From positions 186,001 to 250,000 of the forward strand of contig NZ_SUME01000008.1 in NCBI RefSeq assembly GCF_005048855.1: a stretch of DNA of 64,000 nucleotides, written 5' to 3'. A model generated the notes under the pieces. The model worked only from the letters and a program-made list of their open reading frames with translations, was not told where the DNA came from and did no database searches. Shown here piece by piece: positions 61,412 through 64,000 of this stretch. The DNA comes from Sphingobacterium olei. GTDB taxonomy: Bacteria > Bacteroidota > Bacteroidia > Sphingobacteriales > Sphingobacteriaceae. Position 1 is the first letter of the stretch. Each line of letters begins with the position of its first letter. Made by a program: the position numbers and the translations under genes.

Positions 61412-63721
61412 CTACTTAATATGAACTCTGATGGCTTTTAATTCACTCACCCCTTGGAGATCTTCCAAAAGAAGAAACTCGTAATCATTAGAAATCAACC
61501 CCAATTCAGCCACATTATCCAGATTATCTCTTATCTCGTCCTCAACGATCTGACTGGTATAGACAATTGCAATTGAATTTGGCTGAACCAATCTTTCATT
61601 TGAATTTCTAATCAATACTTTATCAATCCGCTTCTTTATGATCTGATACCGTATGTTATAACCGCCCTCAACATCAAATCTTCTTTCATCGGATCGAAAG
61701 TCAATATTGATCTCATGTGGATGTATGAAAATAAGTTGTGTCGTTTGCAAAGGCAAGGGTAATCCATCGTACATATTATTGGCCAACTTCGCTATTTTTG
61801 CCATGGATATGATTTGCTGCCTCCTAATCTTCTTCAATATAGATGTGTCGAAAAGCAAGGTAGGTGTTATCGCTTGACCAATATAGAGGTCATATTCAAT
61901 TCCATCTGTCCGGAATGTTTCAAAATAGGAAGGAAATAGTTCCTGCACATAAGCATTAAAAGCGTTCAGTTCAGCTTTGATCATTCTCGTAATTTCACCC
62001 AAAGACAGTTCGAACGCATCTGTACTGCCAACCGCAGCATTGCCTATCATGGCTTCATAGGCTAAAAGTTCCTTCAAAATCAGCGGTTCCTCATCTACCT
62101 GTCCCTTTATTTGATGCATAAAAGTGGGTACATCCTGTCTAAAAAACGACAAAATATCCAACAAAAATCGGTCTACATTGGCGTGCGCTAGTCGGAGTTT
62201 AACATCTTCCAGCTTCAGCGTGAATGAGACATCAAGAACAACCCCCTGCTGTTCCAAATAGGCAACCAGCTCCTCCAAAGTTCCTAAACGTTTCAAACTC
62301 TCCCTATATTGGGAATCATTACGCAACCTGGTTGAATCTTTAACGTCGATGGCACCATATATGGGGTAAACATTTTCAAAAATAATTCTTTCCAGCGTTG
62401 GATTATCCTGTTTACAAGCCAATTCCCCCAAATAATTCGCAGCGACCTGATTAAACCGCCATTGCACTGCCGGCTGTATAGAAGTGTAGTTGTAAAGAAT
62501 AATATTGTCCAAACGGTTTTTTAAAAAGGTTACTAAATCTTTTGCTAATTGGACAAAATAAGGTATAAATCCACGCATCTTTAACATGTCCCTTTTTTCT
62601 AACCTATACTCCCCTCTGGTATAAATTTCTAAAAAACCCGTCAATTTATCATTGTCCTTTAGGGGTATACATGTATATGACTGAACCCCACTCTGTACCA
62701 ATAAATTGACAAGGATCGGATCCACCGTATTCAGTTCTTTTTCAAGACCAAAGGATAAGGTAAATGGATTGGCAAGGTAATCAAATATTCCACTTTGGTA
62801 TTTATCTTTCTCGGTTTCTATTAGCTCACCAAAAAAGATACTATTCTTTGAAAAATCCGTATTTAAAATCGGAAAACCATTAAGTTCCAAAATCGGAAAA
62901 AATGAATGATGTACATGTTTAGAACCGGCTATAGATGTAAATATTTCATTTAATTCATTGAAAAAAGTAATCCCATCCAGCGTCGAAAGATTACCTATCA
63001 TGTGTTGCAGTTTCTCGGCGATAAATTCCCGGCTCCGATCAACAAAGTGTAACAGAGAAATGCCACTGAACTTAAATTGGCGCAAATCAATAGCATCTAG
63101 AAGAGGCTGGATATCGCTAAGTGATCTGATTTCTTTACCCCTGAAAGCCTTCAAGTCAATTTTTGGCAACGGTCCTTTACATTGCACATGCACATACGAA
63201 AAGTCTACATAAAGTTGATAGTACTTGCGTACACCGTCGTCCTCCAGCTCGTACATTAATCTCGATTCAATTGCGGGGATGTTGTAAAACCTTTCTAATA
63301 TCAATAGATACAGGGTCTTATTAACAAATTCTATATCCAACGGGGAGTACCTATTGCATTCTAAAAAGGACAACTTAGATTCTGCTATGTGATAAAAGGC
63401 AGATGTGCCGAAAAAAGCGGTATCGGGAATTGGAAGGCCGAACCCCAACATGACTTCTTCACGTTCTTTGATATCGTGGGTAAGATGAGCGAGAATCTCA
63501 AAAACCGGCCTGAAACTTCCAATATTTAATTGGTTTAATGCACCGTTTGCCCGTTCTATATCACTTATGAAAGATAACGCGAACTGCGGAACGATCATCT
63601 GATTGTTCGAAACACCCTGTGTTATAGACCGTAAATAATCCAATACAGGATTCAACGTAAGATCCTGCTCTATTCCCCCAGGATCAATATTATTTTCTAT
63701 TTTTATTTTCTTCGCGAACAT
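61412..63721 (-). CDS. Large GAF-like cytosolic protein
   Basis: This 769-residue protein has no signal peptide or membrane helix. Residues about 245-400 resemble a GAF domain (DGITFFNELNEIFTSIAG, VQSYTCIPLKDNDKLTGFLE, RLEKRDMLKMRGFIPYFVQL). The N- and C-terminal parts are helical or mixed and unrecognised (C-terminus with LIFIHPHEINIDFRSDER). No kinase, cyclase or diguanylate motif was found. It starts 24 bp after the metallophosphoesterase stop, and the barrel gene follows 27 bp after its own end, so the three form an operon. Confidence 0.7.
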   Translation of the reverse strand: MFAKKIKIENNIDPGGIEQDLTLNPVLDYLRSITQGVSNNQMIVPQFALSFISDIERANGALNQLNIGSFRPVFEILAHLTHDIKEREEVMLGFGLPIPDTAFFGTSAFYHIAESKLSFLECNRYSPLDIEFVNKTLYLLILERFYNIPAIESRLMYELEDDGVRKYYQLYVDFSYVHVQCKGPLPKIDLKAFRGKEIRSLSDIQPLLDAIDLRQFKFSGISLLHFVDRSREFIAEKLQHMIGNLSTLDGITFFNELNEIFTSIAGSKHVHHSFFPILELNGFPILNTDFSKNSIFFGELIETEKDKYQSGIFDYLANPFTLSFGLEKELNTVDPILVNLLVQSGVQSYTCIPLKDNDKLTGFLEIYTRGEYRLEKRDMLKMRGFIPYFVQLAKDLVTFLKNRLDNIILYNYTSIQPAVQWRFNQVAANYLGELACKQDNPTLERIIFENVYPIYGAIDVKDSTRLRNDSQYRESLKRLGTLEELVAYLEQQGVVLDVSFTLKLEDVKLRLAHANVDRFLLDILSFFRQDVPTFMHQIKGQVDEEPLILKELLAYEAMIGNAAVGSTDAFELSLGEITRMIKAELNAFNAYVQELFPSYFETFRTDGIEYDLYIGQAITPTLLFDTSILKKIRRQQIISMAKIAKLANNMYDGLPLPLQTTQLIFIHPHEINIDFRSDERRFDVEGGYNIRYQIIKKRIDKVLIRNSNERLVQPNSIAIVYTSQIVEDEIRDNLDNVAELGLISNDYEFLLLEDLQGVSELKAIRVHIK

Positions 63722-63745
63722 ACAATACCTTTACGTATTAACAGT

Positions 63746-64000
63746 CTATTCATGCTTGATCACGTCTTCAAAGCTTTTTAGAATCTTGTCATCTTTAAAT
63801 ATATAAAATGACACGTTTAAGCTAGCGTTATCTAAACAGTCAAGGATACAAAAACCTTGCTTGTTATATTTATATTTTAGTGTCTTGCCCGAATGTATGA
63901 ATGAGGTTTTCGATCCAGATCCACTTACAATCTGTCTAAAATTTTTATCAACAATATATTGTAGGCCATGATCATGTCCGGATACAAAAATTACGTTCTT
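63746..64000 (-). CDS. Metallophosphoesterase (C-terminal part only)
   Basis: The gene enters from the right edge. The visible 84 codons read VIFVSGHDHGLQYIV, then FRQIVSGSGSKTS, and end FEDVIKHE. The GHDH block is the last metal-binding motif of the calcineurin-like fold. This type (with a LQ after GHDH and a SGSGSK strand) is often encoded with, or fused to, BamA-type barrels in Bacteroidota, which fits the gene two places downstream. Confidence 0.8.
   Translation of the reverse strand, partial: KNVIFVSGHDHGLQYIVDKNFRQIVSGSGSKTSFIHSGKTLKYKYNKQGFCILDCLDNASLNVSFYIFKDDKILKSFEDVIKHE

Overview
The window looks like a chromosomal segment of a Bacteroidota bacterium, most likely of the Sphingobacteriaceae (Sphingobacterium/Parapedobacter/Pedobacter type). 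The reasons are a SusC/SusD pair, two ECF sigma/FecR/TonB-receptor signalling sets, LytS/LytTR signalling, CarboxypepD_reg-type outer-membrane barrels, lipoproteins with Bacteroidota-style signals, and -7 boxes of the TAnnTTTG type. No rRNA, tRNA or CRISPR array was recognised.

Layout. 1-4184 (minus strand): a xylan-use operon with a GPH sugar symporter, GH10 xylanase, GH43 xylosidase/arabinosidase and the start of a GH67 alpha-glucuronidase. 4185-6500: small repeats, an Fn3 protein, and a 24-copy degenerate 21-bp tandem array beside an HTH gene. 6600-23100: an accessory and decaying region. It holds a degenerate LytS-like kinase, an IS3-family element with its frameshift site, a gene cut by that IS, a DUF4143-type ATPase, an AAA ATPase, an AT-rich segment with a flavoprotein and a YdeI-like gene, a broken Rpn (PD-(D/E)XK transposase-like) gene with two detached fragments elsewhere, and stubs of HxlR, RadC and sigma genes. 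A LytS/LytTR pair and an erythromycin-esterase-like gene lie at its right edge.

23100-32700: fecR, susC, susD, a double-propeller protein and an ECF sigma gene. The fecR has only the tail of a sigma gene upstream, and the intact sigma gene has only the head of a fecR downstream, so this locus seems to be a recombination product of two sigma/fecR units. 32664-36003: a TPR protein with an odd N-terminus, a barrel remnant, and a lipoprotein pseudogene. 36177-40030: a Tat-exported Gfo/Idh/MocA oxidoreductase with a periplasmic TIM-barrel protein, then an AraC regulator and a DUF417 membrane protein.

40162-46246: a complete sigma / FecR / TonB-receptor / purple-acid-phosphatase-like unit, probably for scavenging a phosphorylated substrate. 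46278-58844: mostly ion and solute transport (SulP, DUF389, a frameshifted BCCT, MscS, AGCS, NhaA) plus an AraC regulator and an outer-membrane barrel. 58826-64000 (minus strand): metallophosphoesterase (partial), a GAF-like protein, and a BamA-type barrel whose periplasmic half carries kinase-like DRHxxN and RDRD motifs. This last protein is the most interesting candidate in the window.
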